The position numbers and the translations under genes were made by a program. This document shows, one piece after another, positions 36,774 through 47,258 of a stretch of DNA of 64,000 nt. Positions within the stretch are counted from its first letter, which is position 1; each line of letters begins with the position of its first letter. Origin of the DNA: JADKCL01 sp046329055 (GTDB lineage Bacteria; Bacteroidota; Bacteroidia; J057; JADKCL01); NCBI GenBank assembly GCA_046329055.1, contig JAXLVK010000018.1, forward strand, positions 1 to 64,000, given 5' to 3'. The notes beneath the pieces were generated by a model. The model was not told the DNA's origin, ran no database searches, and was given only the letters and a program-made list of their open reading frames with translations.

Positions 36774-39700
36774 ATGAGACAATACTCTAATTACTCATAC
36801 CAGTTGGTTCTGTGCTTTGCGGTCCTTGTGGCAATATTCTATGCCGAGGATATGCAGGCGCAGCGACGGATTAAGTTCGTCGTCTATCAACAGAGCACCA
36901 ATATCGGTGACTGTGACCTGATAGGTGATTCGGATCCTTATTGGTGGTTCACTGGGCCGGTGATCACTGACGAGTGTACCGGAACCACCTGCAACGGTTG
37001 CACCACCACCACGGTCCTGACACTCTACGACCAGACCTTCAACTGTCCGCAGGACGTTCCGACCACGCCCCTGTCCATCCGTTTCCGTGGTTGTGAAAAC
37101 GACGGTGCCGGCTGTCTAATCGGAGCCTTCACGGGTATCTGTGATGGAGGAACCGCGGACCGCACAGACAACTTTACCATTGTGACCACCCTCGGCACAA
37201 CCAATATTGGCCCATTCTGTGCGAATGGCAGCTGTGGTTCAGGTGGTTCCACCTATTGCTACTGGGCACGGTGGGAAGTCACTGGCAACTTTATCGCAGC
37301 ACCTTCGAATGACGACATTTGCAACGCCCAAGCGCTGACGCTGGGCGTTTCCGCTTTTGGGAACAATACTTGCGGGACGGTGCAGAGTGGTGAAGTTGAC
37401 GCCTCCTCGACCAACATCTCTCCCTCCAACACTGTCTGGTACAGCTTTGTAGCGCCGCCATCGGGACACGTGATCGTCACCAACAACCTGCCTGGCACTT
37501 CCAACTGGGACACCGAGATCACCGTTTTCAGAGCAAGCACCTCGCCGTGCCCGGGCAACGTCTGGGGCAACTTGGTGGAGGTTGGCTCCAATGACGACAT
37601 CACCACGCTCATCAACCTGCGATCTGAAGTAGAGCTGCAATGCCTCACTCCTGGAACGACCTATTATGTTCAAATGGACGGCAATTCTGGTTCAGACTTC
37701 AATCCATTTGAAATCCGCGTAACCTCGGTGGGTCCGCCCATCGCCACCAACAATGCCCTGTGTAGCGCGATTCCGCTCACCCTCGGCACGCAGTACAATG
37801 GCAACAACGAATGTGCGACGGTGCAACCCGGCGAAGGCAATGGCGGCTGCTTGGACGGCAACAACACCGTGTGGCATACCTTCGTCGCACCCGCATCTGG
37901 CCACGTGACCATTACCACCGACGTCGGCACCACCAACTTCGACACCGAGATTGCAGCCTACCGCATTTCCAGCAACCCCTGTCCTGCGACCAACTTCGGG
38001 GCCATGACCGCCATCGGCTGTAACGATGACATCACGCTACTGGTCAACAACCGGTCCGCGCTCGACCTGGAATGCCTCACCCCCGGCTCCACTTACTACA
38101 TCCAACTGGATGGCGACGGTGGTGACCATGGCAATTACTCCATCCTCGTCTCTGCAACCGGCCCTCCCCTCCCGACCCACAACAACATTTGCAACGCCAT
38201 CCCTCTCACCTTGGGCGTGACGGGCACTTACAACAACAACTGCGCGACGGTGGAACCTGGAGAAGTCGATGCCTCTTCCGGCATCATTTCCCCTAGCAAT
38301 ACCGTCTGGCATACCTTCGTGGCACCTGCCTCGGGACACGTCATCGTGACCACCGACTTCGCTGGCACGCAGTTCGACACAGAAATTGCCATCTGGCGCG
38401 CCAATGGCGTGATCTGCCCCGGTCCCACCTGGGCCAACCTGAGTGAAGCGGGCAGCAACGATGACCGCATCATCCTGATCGACCTCGACTCGGAAGCTGA
38501 CTTGGAATGCCTCACCCCCGGCGCGACCTACTACGTGCAAGTGGACGGCAACAGCGCATCCGACCACGGCCAATACCAAATCCGCGTCAGCTCGACCGGA
38601 CCTGTGCAGCCCAACAATGACCTGATCTGCAATGCCGTGAACCTGGGCACGATCAGTGTGGGCAACACAGCCAACAACAACAACATGAACAACCTCTGCG
38701 CGGGCATTTCTCCCGGTGAACCGAACTTCCCGGGCTGCGTGGTGGGCATCGACCAAACCGTTTGGGTGCAGTTCACCACGGGTGCTTCCTTGGGTTACGA
38801 GATGACGATCAGCGCGCTGAACGACCCCTTGAGCCTCGGTGATCAGATTGACTTGCAATTGGGATTGTACACGAGCTCCAATGGCACCTGCACCGGCACC
38901 TTGACATCAGTGGATTGCGATTACACCCCTGGGTTCTTCTCCGAGGATCTGGTGGTGAAGTGCTTGCTGCCCAATACCACCTACTTCGTGCAGATTGACG
39001 GTAGCGCATTGAACGTGGAAGGCTACCTCGGCTTGACCGTTACCGACGACGGCCGCGCCCGGGCAACCAACGACCTGCGTTGCAATGCCACGGCATTGGG
39101 CACCATTCCCAACCTGGGGCAGGTCACCCGCCTTAATCAAAACAACTACTGCGGTGGTGTGGAGCCCGGCGAGCCTGTGCCCCTTTCCTTCGGCTTGGAT
39201 CAAACCGTGTGGTACACCTTTAAGCCACCGGCAAGCGGCTCCGTCGATATCGATCTGATCGACAATGGCACCGACCTCATCGACTTGCAAGTCGCCGTCT
39301 GGCACAGCAGCAACAATACCTGCACCGGCTTCTTCTCCGAGGAGGACAGCTACGATGACGCCCTCAGCTTCAGCATCGATGGTCCTCAGGCACTGCGTCT
39401 GAAGTGCTTGGATACATCTGCCACCTATTTCATCCAAGTGGATGGCGCCTACCTGCCCTTGCTCGACAACCACGTTGGCGACTTCGACTTGATCGTCCGT
39501 GACTACAATGTCACTGCAGCACCCAACGACTCCATCTGCAACCCGATCTACCTCGGCAACCCCGACACAGGCCCGGTGCAGGCATTGAACCAAACCAACT
39601 TCTGCGCTGACAACATCCTGGAACCCATCCCCTCCTGCTTTGGCACGAACATGACCGTATGGTACACGTTCACGGCGCCATCCACGGGACGGGTCCATAT

Positions 39701-42700
39701 CGAATTGGAGAGCGATCCGCTGAATATCGGCGATTACATCGACCTTCAAGTTTCTGTGTGGGCCTTGGGCGGCAACGTGTGCACCGGACCTGCCACCGAG
39801 GTGGGTTGCGATTACAATGACCTGCTGGAATTCCCTCCGTTGAGCCGCGATGAGTCGATTGACGTGAACTGCCTCACCCCCGGTCGCCTGTACTGGATCA
39901 TGGTGGATGGCTCCGACGACCCCGATGACGAGGACGGCTTCTTCAACATCACCGTCACCGAAAATCCCGGCCCGCCGCCCGTCACCAATGACTCAATCTG
40001 CGACGCGATCTTCCTCGGCAACGTGCCGCCTGTCGGCAACATCGTGAGCCCGGAATACCACAACTTCTGCGCGGGCATTGAGGCTGGCGAGCCCACTCCT
40101 GCCATGTCGCTGATCCCATTCGGCATCGATCAGACGGTTTGGTACACCTTCACGGCGCCACCTTCTGGCAACATGACCATCTCCGCCACCAATGACCCCA
40201 ACAACCAAGGCGACAACATCGACTTGCAGTTGGCGGTGTACCAAAGCAGCAACAATACCTGCACGGGCACCATGTCCGAGGTGGACAGCGACTACGATCC
40301 CGGCTTCTTCAGCGAAGACCTGAGCCTGACCTGTCTGGAGCCCGGTCGCGTTTACTGGCTGCAAGTCGATGGCGCATTGATCCCGCCGCCGCCACTTCCT
40401 CCCGTGCTGGTCGAAGGCTACTTCAACCTGACGCTGCAAGCGGACCCGGCCTTCTCCCCGATGCCCACCAATGACGACATCTGCAACTTCGTCAACCTGG
40501 GTGTGGTGCCGAGTGGATTGAACACCACGCCGTTCAACGGCAGCAACTACTGCACCGACACCGAGACGGGCGAGCCCAATGTCAACGGTTGCCCAATCTC
40601 CTTCCAGTACACCTGCGACGAGACGGTCTGGTTCACGTTCACCACGAACAACAACCCCGGCACCATCCGCATCGAGCTCACGAACCTGAACGGCATCGTG
40701 CCCTTCATCAACGTCTATCAGGCGCAGACCTTCCCGAACTGCACCTTTGGCAACCTGAACTTCATCGCAGATGCCACCGGCATTCCTTTCACGAACCTCA
40801 CGCTGGACATCCCCTGCCTCCTCCCGAATACTACCTACTTCATCCAAGTGGATGGTGTGGACTTTATCGGCGATCAGGGCGCATTCACCATCACCGTTCG
40901 TGACAATGCCGTGCCGCAACTCATTCCTGCGAATGACAACATCTGCAACGCCACCAACTTGGGCAACATTGCCTTGGGCGGCTCCTCTGCTGTCACTCCC
41001 GGCACCAACGTCTGTGCCTCCGAAGAGCTGAACGAACCCAATGTCAGCGGCTTGAACGACCGCACCGACCCGCTCTACGACGAGACGGTTTGGTACCGCT
41101 TCACCACGGGACCGACTCCGGGCACCTTCAATGTCAATGTCACCGGGGTCACCGGAGGCCTGCAAACGCAGCTGCACATCTACCGTGCCGATGCGCCGCC
41201 GTCTTGCCTCTTCACCGACCTCACGGAGTATGACAATGCCACCGCGGTATTGCCCAACAACAACCTGAACATGATCTTGGACTGCTTGGAGCCCAATACC
41301 ACCTATTATATCCAGCTTGATGGCTTGGACGTGATCGGCGACGACGGCAACTTCAACATCCAAGTGACCGACAACGGTACCCCGCACCTGTTCCCGCCGA
41401 ATGACGACATCTGCAACGCGACGAGCTTGGGTGTGGTGCCGATGGGTGGCAACTCTGCGAACCTCGCTGGACACAACTTCTGCGCAACCACCGAAGGCGG
41501 CGAGCCCAACGTGAGCGGTTGCTCCTACCTGAGCGATCCATTCTGCGACGAAACGGTCTGGTACACCTTCACCACAAGTGCCACTCCGGGCCTCACCACG
41601 ATCAACGTGAACAACACTGTGGGCATCGATGCCAGCATCAATGTCTATCAAATGAATGGCCCCGGCTGCAACTTCAGCAACCTGACCCTACTGGAAGACG
41701 CTGACGATCCCTTCAGCAACAACGTCTCCGTGGACATCCCCTGCTTGCGTCCGAATACGACCTACTGGGTGCAAATCGACGGTTTGGACCTGCTGGGTGA
41801 TGAGGGCACCTTCAACATCTTCGTACACGACGACGGCTCGGTGAACAGCTATCCGCTGAACGACTCCATCTGCGATGCCACGAACCTTGGCGTGATTCCC
41901 TTCGGCGGTCAGAGCGCATTGGTGCCCGGAAACAACTTCTGTGCAACGACCGAGCCTGGCGAACCCAACGTGGATGCCTGCCCGACCGTGAGCTCGCTCA
42001 CTTGCGATGAATCCGTCTGGTACACCTTCACCACGAGCGGCAACCCCGGTACGATCACCATCAACGTGAACAATACCGTGGGCATCAATGCCGTCATCAA
42101 CGTGTACTCGGTCTCTCCCGCAGGCAGCTGCAACTTCTCCAACCTGACTTGGATCGCCAACCGTGACGACCTGCTCAGCAACAACGTGAGCCTATCCATC
42201 CCCTGCTTGCCTGGAAACACGCAATTCTACGTGCAGGTTGACGGTCTGGACATCCTCGGCGACTACGGCACCTTCAACATCCGCGTCTCCGACAATGGCA
42301 CCTTTGTGGGCGCTCCTGCGAATGACAACCTCTGCAACGCCATCCCGATGGGCAACCCGAACAACGGCTCGGTGGGCCCGCTTGCTGGCAACAACAACTG
42401 CGCTACGCAGCAGAGTGGTGAACAAAACGTGAGCGGCGATGACGAAACCGTTTGGTACACCTTCATCGCTCCCAACTCCGGAGCAGCGACGATCAACATC
42501 AACTCCGTGTCCGGAATCGATGCGAACTTCACCTTGTACCAATCCACAGGTCCGTGCAGCTTCACCAACCTCTCGCAGGTCGGCAGCAACCACGACAACC
42601 TGATCAGCTTCTCGGTCAGCCATACTGAAGAATGCCTCATCCCCGGAGCTACTTACTACATTCAGATTGACGGCGGCGACATTTTCGGAGACTACGGCAA

Positions 42701-44201
42701 CTTCACAGTGACCGTGAGCGACGCTCATGCAGGCTATGTCGGCCCGAGCAATGACCCATGTACTGGCGCGATCACCATACCGATCGGGACGGAGCCCTGC
42801 CAAGGCAGCGGCCTGTGGAACGTGTACAACTACGGCAACCCGACGGTCTCCATCGATCCGCCCTGCGGCGACAACTGTGGTGATACTTGGTACACATTCG
42901 TGATGCCTCCCTCTGGCACCGTGCTGCTGGAAGGCAATGACGAATACGGGTTCCTCGGCCTCAACAACTCCAACGTGAGCGTGGCGGCCTATACCGGCCC
43001 CTGCAACAGCCTCACTCCGATCAACTGTGATCAAGGTGGCGTATTCGACGACCCGCTCTACTACATCAGCGCCACACCTGGCACGGTCATTTACCTCCAA
43101 GTCTTCGACGATGGCGGTGACGACTTCAATGAGAACTTTGGCCTTTGCCTGACCGATCGCTGTGGTTCAGACGATTGCATGACGGCACAGCCGATGCAAG
43201 TCGGTGTCTGGTACTGCTGGGATACCGATGGTGCTGGCGGCGAAGTGAATGGCACCGACCCCGGCTACTTCGAATGCGGTGATGGTACCGAACCCGGTCA
43301 CTCCGTCTATTTCACGCATACCACAACCTGCGCGACCTTCGTGGTCACCGTGCAAGGCACGATTGGTGGTGCATGTATCCTGGGTGAGCCGACCGATGGT
43401 ATTTCCATCGCCATCTTCCAAGATGCTACGCCCTGCGACTGGGCGCCACAAGCACTCATTGACTGCGAGCAGACGGACGCCTGCTTGGGCACGACCTACT
43501 ACTTCTCGCAGGCCTATACCCTGCCGGTTGGTACGCGGATCATGGTGCAGATTGACGGCTTCGACTTCACGGGCAACAACAATGGCCAAATCCGAATCGA
43601 CTGCCCGCTTGAGTTGCAGTACAGCGACTTCACGGGCTATCGCGAGGACGATGTCCATCAGCTCCGCTGGGTAACGACCGATGAGCAAGCCCTCTTGGGC
43701 AACTTCAAGGTCGAACGCAGCCAAGACGGACAGCGCTTCCAAACCATCGGTATGGTGTCCGGCACCAGCTTGATGTCAGGTGGCGGCAGCTCTGGCGGCA
43801 GCAATACCACCTACCTCAACTACGGCTTCACCGACGAGCATCCGATCCCCGGTCACAACTACTATCGTCTGCGCTTCGTGGATCCGAATGGTGGCGAAAA
43901 CCTGTCCGAAGTGGTGGATTTGTACTTCGACGCCCTCCAAGGTGTGCAGATCGTGGGTCTCTACCCCAACCCTGCCCGCGACTACGTGAACCTCGAATCC
44001 TTCGTTGCTAGGCCCGGCAAATACGAGATCAGCCTCTGTGACTTGGCCGGCAAGGTAGTGGTCAGCGGAACCTATCAGTTGGACGCTGGCATCAACTTGC
44101 AGCGGTTCGATTTGGATCGAGTTACTGCGGGTATGTACGTCGTGCGCATGAAAGCAATGGATGGCAAGAGCAGCGACAATCGGAAGTTTGTCAAGCAATA
44201 A
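36774..44201 (+). CDS. Giant T9SS-exported protein with about 14 tandem PPC-like repeats
   Basis: A 2475-residue protein with a signal peptide (LVLCFAVLVAIFYAEDMQAQ), a Cys-rich N-terminal region (about 30-175), then about 14 tandem units (about 178-2200). A typical unit starts with an NDxIC motif, has EP(N/V) in its middle, then VWYTFTAP or the variant VWYTFTTS, and closes with CL.P.TTY.IQ(V/L)DG and a beta strand. Each unit resembles the bacterial pre-peptidase C-terminal (PPC) domain with added cysteines. A beta-rich domain (about 2280-2390) with QLRWVTTDEQALLGNFKVER precedes the T9SS type-A sorting domain (VGLYPNPARDYVNLE and GMYVVRMKAMDG at the end). It is exported by the type IX system and presumably attached to the surface as an adhesin or scaffold. 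A perfect terminator follows. Confidence 0.85.
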   Translation: MRQYSNYSYQLVLCFAVLVAIFYAEDMQAQRRIKFVVYQQSTNIGDCDLIGDSDPYWWFTGPVITDECTGTTCNGCTTTTVLTLYDQTFNCPQDVPTTPLSIRFRGCENDGAGCLIGAFTGICDGGTADRTDNFTIVTTLGTTNIGPFCANGSCGSGGSTYCYWARWEVTGNFIAAPSNDDICNAQALTLGVSAFGNNTCGTVQSGEVDASSTNISPSNTVWYSFVAPPSGHVIVTNNLPGTSNWDTEITVFRASTSPCPGNVWGNLVEVGSNDDITTLINLRSEVELQCLTPGTTYYVQMDGNSGSDFNPFEIRVTSVGPPIATNNALCSAIPLTLGTQYNGNNECATVQPGEGNGGCLDGNNTVWHTFVAPASGHVTITTDVGTTNFDTEIAAYRISSNPCPATNFGAMTAIGCNDDITLLVNNRSALDLECLTPGSTYYIQLDGDGGDHGNYSILVSATGPPLPTHNNICNAIPLTLGVTGTYNNNCATVEPGEVDASSGIISPSNTVWHTFVAPASGHVIVTTDFAGTQFDTEIAIWRANGVICPGPTWANLSEAGSNDDRIILIDLDSEADLECLTPGATYYVQVDGNSASDHGQYQIRVSSTGPVQPNNDLICNAVNLGTISVGNTANNNNMNNLCAGISPGEPNFPGCVVGIDQTVWVQFTTGASLGYEMTISALNDPLSLGDQIDLQLGLYTSSNGTCTGTLTSVDCDYTPGFFSEDLVVKCLLPNTTYFVQIDGSALNVEGYLGLTVTDDGRARATNDLRCNATALGTIPNLGQVTRLNQNNYCGGVEPGEPVPLSFGLDQTVWYTFKPPASGSVDIDLIDNGTDLIDLQVAVWHSSNNTCTGFFSEEDSYDDALSFSIDGPQALRLKCLDTSATYFIQVDGAYLPLLDNHVGDFDLIVRDYNVTAAPNDSICNPIYLGNPDTGPVQALNQTNFCADNILEPIPSCFGTNMTVWYTFTAPSTGRVHIELESDPLNIGDYIDLQVSVWALGGNVCTGPATEVGCDYNDLLEFPPLSRDESIDVNCLTPGRLYWIMVDGSDDPDDEDGFFNITVTENPGPPPVTNDSICDAIFLGNVPPVGNIVSPEYHNFCAGIEAGEPTPAMSLIPFGIDQTVWYTFTAPPSGNMTISATNDPNNQGDNIDLQLAVYQSSNNTCTGTMSEVDSDYDPGFFSEDLSLTCLEPGRVYWLQVDGALIPPPPLPPVLVEGYFNLTLQADPAFSPMPTNDDICNFVNLGVVPSGLNTTPFNGSNYCTDTETGEPNVNGCPISFQYTCDETVWFTFTTNNNPGTIRIELTNLNGIVPFINVYQAQTFPNCTFGNLNFIADATGIPFTNLTLDIPCLLPNTTYFIQVDGVDFIGDQGAFTITVRDNAVPQLIPANDNICNATNLGNIALGGSSAVTPGTNVCASEELNEPNVSGLNDRTDPLYDETVWYRFTTGPTPGTFNVNVTGVTGGLQTQLHIYRADAPPSCLFTDLTEYDNATAVLPNNNLNMILDCLEPNTTYYIQLDGLDVIGDDGNFNIQVTDNGTPHLFPPNDDICNATSLGVVPMGGNSANLAGHNFCATTEGGEPNVSGCSYLSDPFCDETVWYTFTTSATPGLTTINVNNTVGIDASINVYQMNGPGCNFSNLTLLEDADDPFSNNVSVDIPCLRPNTTYWVQIDGLDLLGDEGTFNIFVHDDGSVNSYPLNDSICDATNLGVIPFGGQSALVPGNNFCATTEPGEPNVDACPTVSSLTCDESVWYTFTTSGNPGTITINVNNTVGINAVINVYSVSPAGSCNFSNLTWIANRDDLLSNNVSLSIPCLPGNTQFYVQVDGLDILGDYGTFNIRVSDNGTFVGAPANDNLCNAIPMGNPNNGSVGPLAGNNNCATQQSGEQNVSGDDETVWYTFIAPNSGAATININSVSGIDANFTLYQSTGPCSFTNLSQVGSNHDNLISFSVSHTEECLIPGATYYIQIDGGDIFGDYGNFTVTVSDAHAGYVGPSNDPCTGAITIPIGTEPCQGSGLWNVYNYGNPTVSIDPPCGDNCGDTWYTFVMPPSGTVLLEGNDEYGFLGLNNSNVSVAAYTGPCNSLTPINCDQGGVFDDPLYYISATPGTVIYLQVFDDGGDDFNENFGLCLTDRCGSDDCMTAQPMQVGVWYCWDTDGAGGEVNGTDPGYFECGDGTEPGHSVYFTHTTTCATFVVTVQGTIGGACILGEPTDGISIAIFQDATPCDWAPQALIDCEQTDACLGTTYYFSQAYTLPVGTRIMVQIDGFDFTGNNNGQIRIDCPLELQYSDFTGYREDDVHQLRWVTTDEQALLGNFKVERSQDGQRFQTIGMVSGTSLMSGGGSSGGSNTTYLNYGFTDEHPIPGHNYYRLRFVDPNGGENLSEVVDLYFDALQGVQIVGLYPNPARDYVNLESFVARPGKYEISLCDLAGKVVVSGTYQLDAGINLQRFDLDRVTAGMYVVRMKAMDGKSSDNRKFVKQ
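37308..43200 (+). repeat. About 14 in-frame tandem repeats within the giant T9SS gene, mean spacing about 450 bases
   Basis: Units begin at about 37308, 37749, 38176, 38608, 39060, 39520, 39980, 40465, 40930, 41396, 41858, 42317, 42745 and 43165, each with the codons for an N-D-x-(I/L)-C or related start. The first three and the eighth to eleventh are most alike; the last two are diverged and lack most of the EP motif. DNA similarity between units is high in places, so recombination between repeats is possible. Confidence 0.75.
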
Positions 44202-44224
44202 TCCAAGCTGAATGAAGACTCTGG

Positions 44225-44262
44225 CCGGGGCTACTCCAATTGGAGTAGCCCCGGTCTCTTTT
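44225..44262 (+). terminator. Terminator of the giant T9SS gene
   Basis: A perfect palindrome of 30 bases (44225-44254): CCGGGGCTACTCCAA followed by its exact complement with no unpaired loop bases, then TCTCTTTTCC. It lies 24 bases after the stop codon. One of the strongest terminators in the window. Confidence 0.9.
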
Positions 44263-44610
44263 CCACAGTGAAATGTATTCGGGCTTAGAGTTTGGGAAAG
44301 TTATTTCTAAAAATTTTAGCCCCAATTCCTGCAAGAATTTAAGACCAATTTTGGGCGGAATCCTTCATCCAAAAACGCACCAACAAGCAGAAAAAGTCCA
44401 CTTTTCTATTGATTCATCCAATTATCCGCTGAGAATAGCGCCCGTTTCTTACATCCAACTCCCGATGTAAGGAACGAAACATAAGTGCAAAGCGATAATT
44501 CTACTAGCTGAATTATCTTTGGATCTCAGAGAATTCCAGCACGCGTCCAAGTTACTCCGTTACGGATATTGGCATTTTTCGATTGTTGTACCAAAACCGA
44601 ATTGATTGTT
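44263..44610. other. Intergenic region before the small exported protein
   Basis: About 350 AT-rich bases. A 65-codon plus-strand frame (44273-44470) has no recognisable features. I see no RNA gene. A possible promoter for the next gene has TTACGGATATTGG near 44560, without a clear -7 match. Confidence 0.35.
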
Positions 44611-44937
44611 ATGCGAAGAAGAGCACCTTTCTTGGCTGGGGTGCTGCTAGTCCTTATTGGCGTGCAGCCCTCCACCTCTGCGGCGACAACCACATCCCAG
44701 TCGCGCAACCAGTTTGTTGAGACCGGCAAGATTGCCTCCGACCACCTCACTCCACAACTGCTGCAAAAAATCCTTGAGGCTACCCTTCAGGAATGGACGC
44801 AGTACAATTATGGAACCCTCCGAAGCGCCTACAACCTCGGAACGCTTCAAATTACGCCGACCTCCCACCCATCGGGAGTACCTGCCTACATCGTGGATTA
44901 TGACGGATTGGAGATCTGTGTGCTGATCTCGATTTGA
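44611..44937 (+). CDS. Small exported protein of unknown function
   Basis: A 108-residue protein with a signal peptide (APFLAGVLLVLIGVQPSTSA) and a short mature part with one Cys near the end (GLEICVLISI). Residues ATLQEWTQYNYGTLRSAYNL suggest a helix, and IVDYDGLEICVLI a strand. The ATG at 44611 is chosen because the signal peptide begins there; an upstream TTG at 44569 is less likely. It converges on the helical-repeat gene 26 bases away. Not recognised. Confidence 0.55.
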   Translation: MRRRAPFLAGVLLVLIGVQPSTSAATTTSQSRNQFVETGKIASDHLTPQLLQKILEATLQEWTQYNYGTLRSAYNLGTLQITPTSHPSGVPAYIVDYDGLEICVLISI

Positions 44938-44963
44938 GAATCCCTCCGCAATTCTGACGGAAT

Positions 44964-46553
44964 CTAGACTTCGAGTTCCTCTCCGGGGGGCCTGATGGTA
45001 GGCCCCTCGGCTTGTGGAACCGAAGTCTTTTTCTTGATGGTCTGGAAGAAAATCGTGCGTTTCGTCACCGCCATGGATACACCCTGTAGCTTCGAATCCA
45101 GCCAGGCAACCACATCGAATATTTGAGATGCCCGCTCCTCGAAGGGATCCTTCATGATCTCCAGGATGTCGGAGCGGAAGCTCTCCATCAAGTGGACATA
45201 GCTCGCATCGCCACCTGCCGAGAGGACCTCCTTGAAGAATCGCAAGAAGCGACGCTCGTATCGGTGCATCCTTTCCTGCTTGTAGATGTAGCGGTAGGCG
45301 GACTTGAGGTGATATTCCATCAAGTCATAGTTCCCCAACTCAAAATGGATCAGGAGGTTCACAAGCCTCATGCCAGCCTGCAAGTCCGTGCGCAAGTTGG
45401 TGCGGGGATGGTTCAGGAACCGATTCGTCCAGAACAATGCAGGCGAATACTCACCATGCACCACGTAGTAATCCGCCAACAAGTAGTTCGCAAGCAGACG
45501 CTGCGAGACTGCGAGATCATTTTCAAGGGCATCGTACTCCAGGGCAAGCTCCTGCATGAACTCCTCATTGGCGCGATCGCCCAGCCCTACGATGAGAGCA
45601 AGTGAGTAAAGGTAATACAGGTCGAAACGGGCAACGCGCTCCGCAGGGGTGCTCACAGGCACGTCCTTGAGGCGCGCAATGGAAGGCAAGGCCGCCTCGG
45701 GCCCCTCGATCCATACCAAGTGGTGCGCAAAGAGTCTGTATTGCTTCAGGTAAGAGCTTTTGTAGCCTTCCATGATGTCCGGCACGCCTTCGTACAGTGC
45801 AACGGCCTGACGAGCGTATTTCAGCGCGGATTCGTGGTCATCCAGGAAGTAGGCAAGCCGGCGGTGGATTTCGTTGAACAGGATGCGTGCCCGGTTCGAC
45901 AGGGCCATGGACTCCTCCTGCAGCAAAGGATGCTGAAGCATTTGCTTGGCCTCCCCCTGCTCGTCTTCCTTGCGGGCGGAAATCCTCGACAGTGCCATCA
46001 CATAAGCCTGATTGTCCAGCTGACGAAACGCCGAAATGTTGCTGAGCTTGTCCACTGCCAGCTTTGTGGCAAAATCAACATCGTGCAAGGCGGCACCCAA
46101 CACCTTTTCATTCTCAGTCACTTTCAAGATGTCCGACTCAATCGAAAGTATCTTGATCAGGTCCTCGAACTTCTCCAACTGCAGGGCCGATTCTTTCGCC
46201 TTGTTCAGCAGCTTTTTGGCTTGATGGTAAAGGTTCTTCTCCAGCAAGATGCGGATGTGCAAAGTGATGGAGGCCATCTCAGCCTCGTGCCCCTTGTGAA
46301 AGTAGGCCAACGAGTTCAAAATCGCGTTGTAGAGGTAGTTCTTGTTGTAGGGGAACTGCTTTTCAAACTTGGGATCACGCTTGAATTTCTTGAGAATGCG
46401 CTGCTCGTCGTATTCATCGAGGTTGTCGATGACCTCGAAGAGCTTGAGGTATTTCTTGTCTCCTGAGGTCTGCTGTGCGAGGATGGTGAATCCACGTTTT
46501 TCCCCACGAGTCATAGACTTGATCAATTGAAATAGCGCGTCAGGTTTCTTCAT
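44964..46553 (-). CDS. Helical-repeat (TPR-like) protein of unknown function
   Basis: A 529-residue, all-helical soluble protein with no signal peptide. Helices of about 34-residue periodicity are visible, for example LYHQAKKLLNKAKESALQ and RRLAYFLDDHESALKYAR, then FDLYYLYSLALIVGLGDRAN. The start MKKPDALFQLIKSMTRGEKR, with Ser-Met-Thr then Glu-Lys-Arg, is a recurring opening of a Bacteroidota cytoplasmic family of unknown function. It is likely a scaffold or interaction protein. The gene stands alone, with a 650-base upstream gap. Confidence 0.7.
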   Translation of the reverse strand: MKKPDALFQLIKSMTRGEKRGFTILAQQTSGDKKYLKLFEVIDNLDEYDEQRILKKFKRDPKFEKQFPYNKNYLYNAILNSLAYFHKGHEAEMASITLHIRILLEKNLYHQAKKLLNKAKESALQLEKFEDLIKILSIESDILKVTENEKVLGAALHDVDFATKLAVDKLSNISAFRQLDNQAYVMALSRISARKEDEQGEAKQMLQHPLLQEESMALSNRARILFNEIHRRLAYFLDDHESALKYARQAVALYEGVPDIMEGYKSSYLKQYRLFAHHLVWIEGPEAALPSIARLKDVPVSTPAERVARFDLYYLYSLALIVGLGDRANEEFMQELALEYDALENDLAVSQRLLANYLLADYYVVHGEYSPALFWTNRFLNHPRTNLRTDLQAGMRLVNLLIHFELGNYDLMEYHLKSAYRYIYKQERMHRYERRFLRFFKEVLSAGGDASYVHLMESFRSDILEIMKDPFEERASQIFDVVAWLDSKLQGVSMAVTKRTIFFQTIKKKTSVPQAEGPTIRPPGEELEV

Positions 46554-47201
46554 AGAATGAATCCATCGAAAATTAAAGCCCTACGGTGATGCCTCCCCTT
46601 CTCAGCGATCCTCCCAATACTGTAAACACGAATACCAATCCATTTCTCGGTCCGGAGACCAAAGGCTAGAGCCAAGGTAGCTCACCCAAGAGCCAAAGTC
46701 AAGACGCCTATTCATTTTGGATACATGCCCAAACCATCAATGGACACTGTTCTTGCCACAACGATGAAGATTCGTGAATGGGAGCTGTGGATTTTTGAGA
46801 CATTGAAGCATCGCCTCAGTATGCGAATTGCAGCCCGGATAAGCTTTATCAAGAAAACGACCGAGACATTTTCAGGCAAATTTCACCCGGAAACCAAAGA
46901 GAAAAACACGAACAAATAAATTGATTATCAATACAATAACACCACACCATCTCCCACAAAAACACCTTTCACACCAAAATAATTTACAAAAAAGGCTTTG
47001 CGTGTTCAGAGTGATCGGATAATTTTATGACAGGTTAAACACCTAAATAGCTTTACGGGTAAATATAGCGCGTTCTTTTAGATGAAATCGGACAGGTTGA
47101 GGGCGTTTCCTTCAACCTGTCTCCATTTTGGGGGTAGCCAATCCCTAGTTTTGCTCCAAATCTTCACTGCCAATCGGGGACAAAACATCCTTTCCAAAAT
47201 G
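46554..47201. other. Large gene-poor region of about 650 bases
   Basis: AT-rich downstream half with no convincing gene. A 64-codon plus-strand frame (46725-46919) has many charged residues but no family signal. No tRNA fold was found by eye. It may hold an uncharacterised small RNA, or the upstream promoter of the helical-repeat gene. Confidence 0.4.
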
Positions 47202-47203
47202 GC

Positions 47204-47238
47204 TGGGGCTGGCCCCAACGAATGTGAGACCAGCCCCA
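47204..47238 (-). terminator. Hairpin downstream of the EF-G gene
   Basis: TGGGGCTGG (47204-47212) pairs with CCAGCCCCA (47230-47238) around a 17-base loop. Downstream on the minus strand is only a short T-run (ATTTTGG). It lies 21 bases past the EF-G stop. The core (GGGGCTG) also occurs in three other terminators here. Confidence 0.65.
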
Positions 47239-47258
47239 TCACAAATCATTTAGAAATG

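Noticed and set aside
37308..43200. CRISPR-like array of regular repeats
   Set aside because: The repeats are in-frame protein units of about 450 bases, not short direct repeats with unique spacers.
46725..46919. 64-codon plus-strand reading frame in the large gap
   Set aside because: No family match, no promoter, and a composition that is not distinguishable from random AT-rich sequence.
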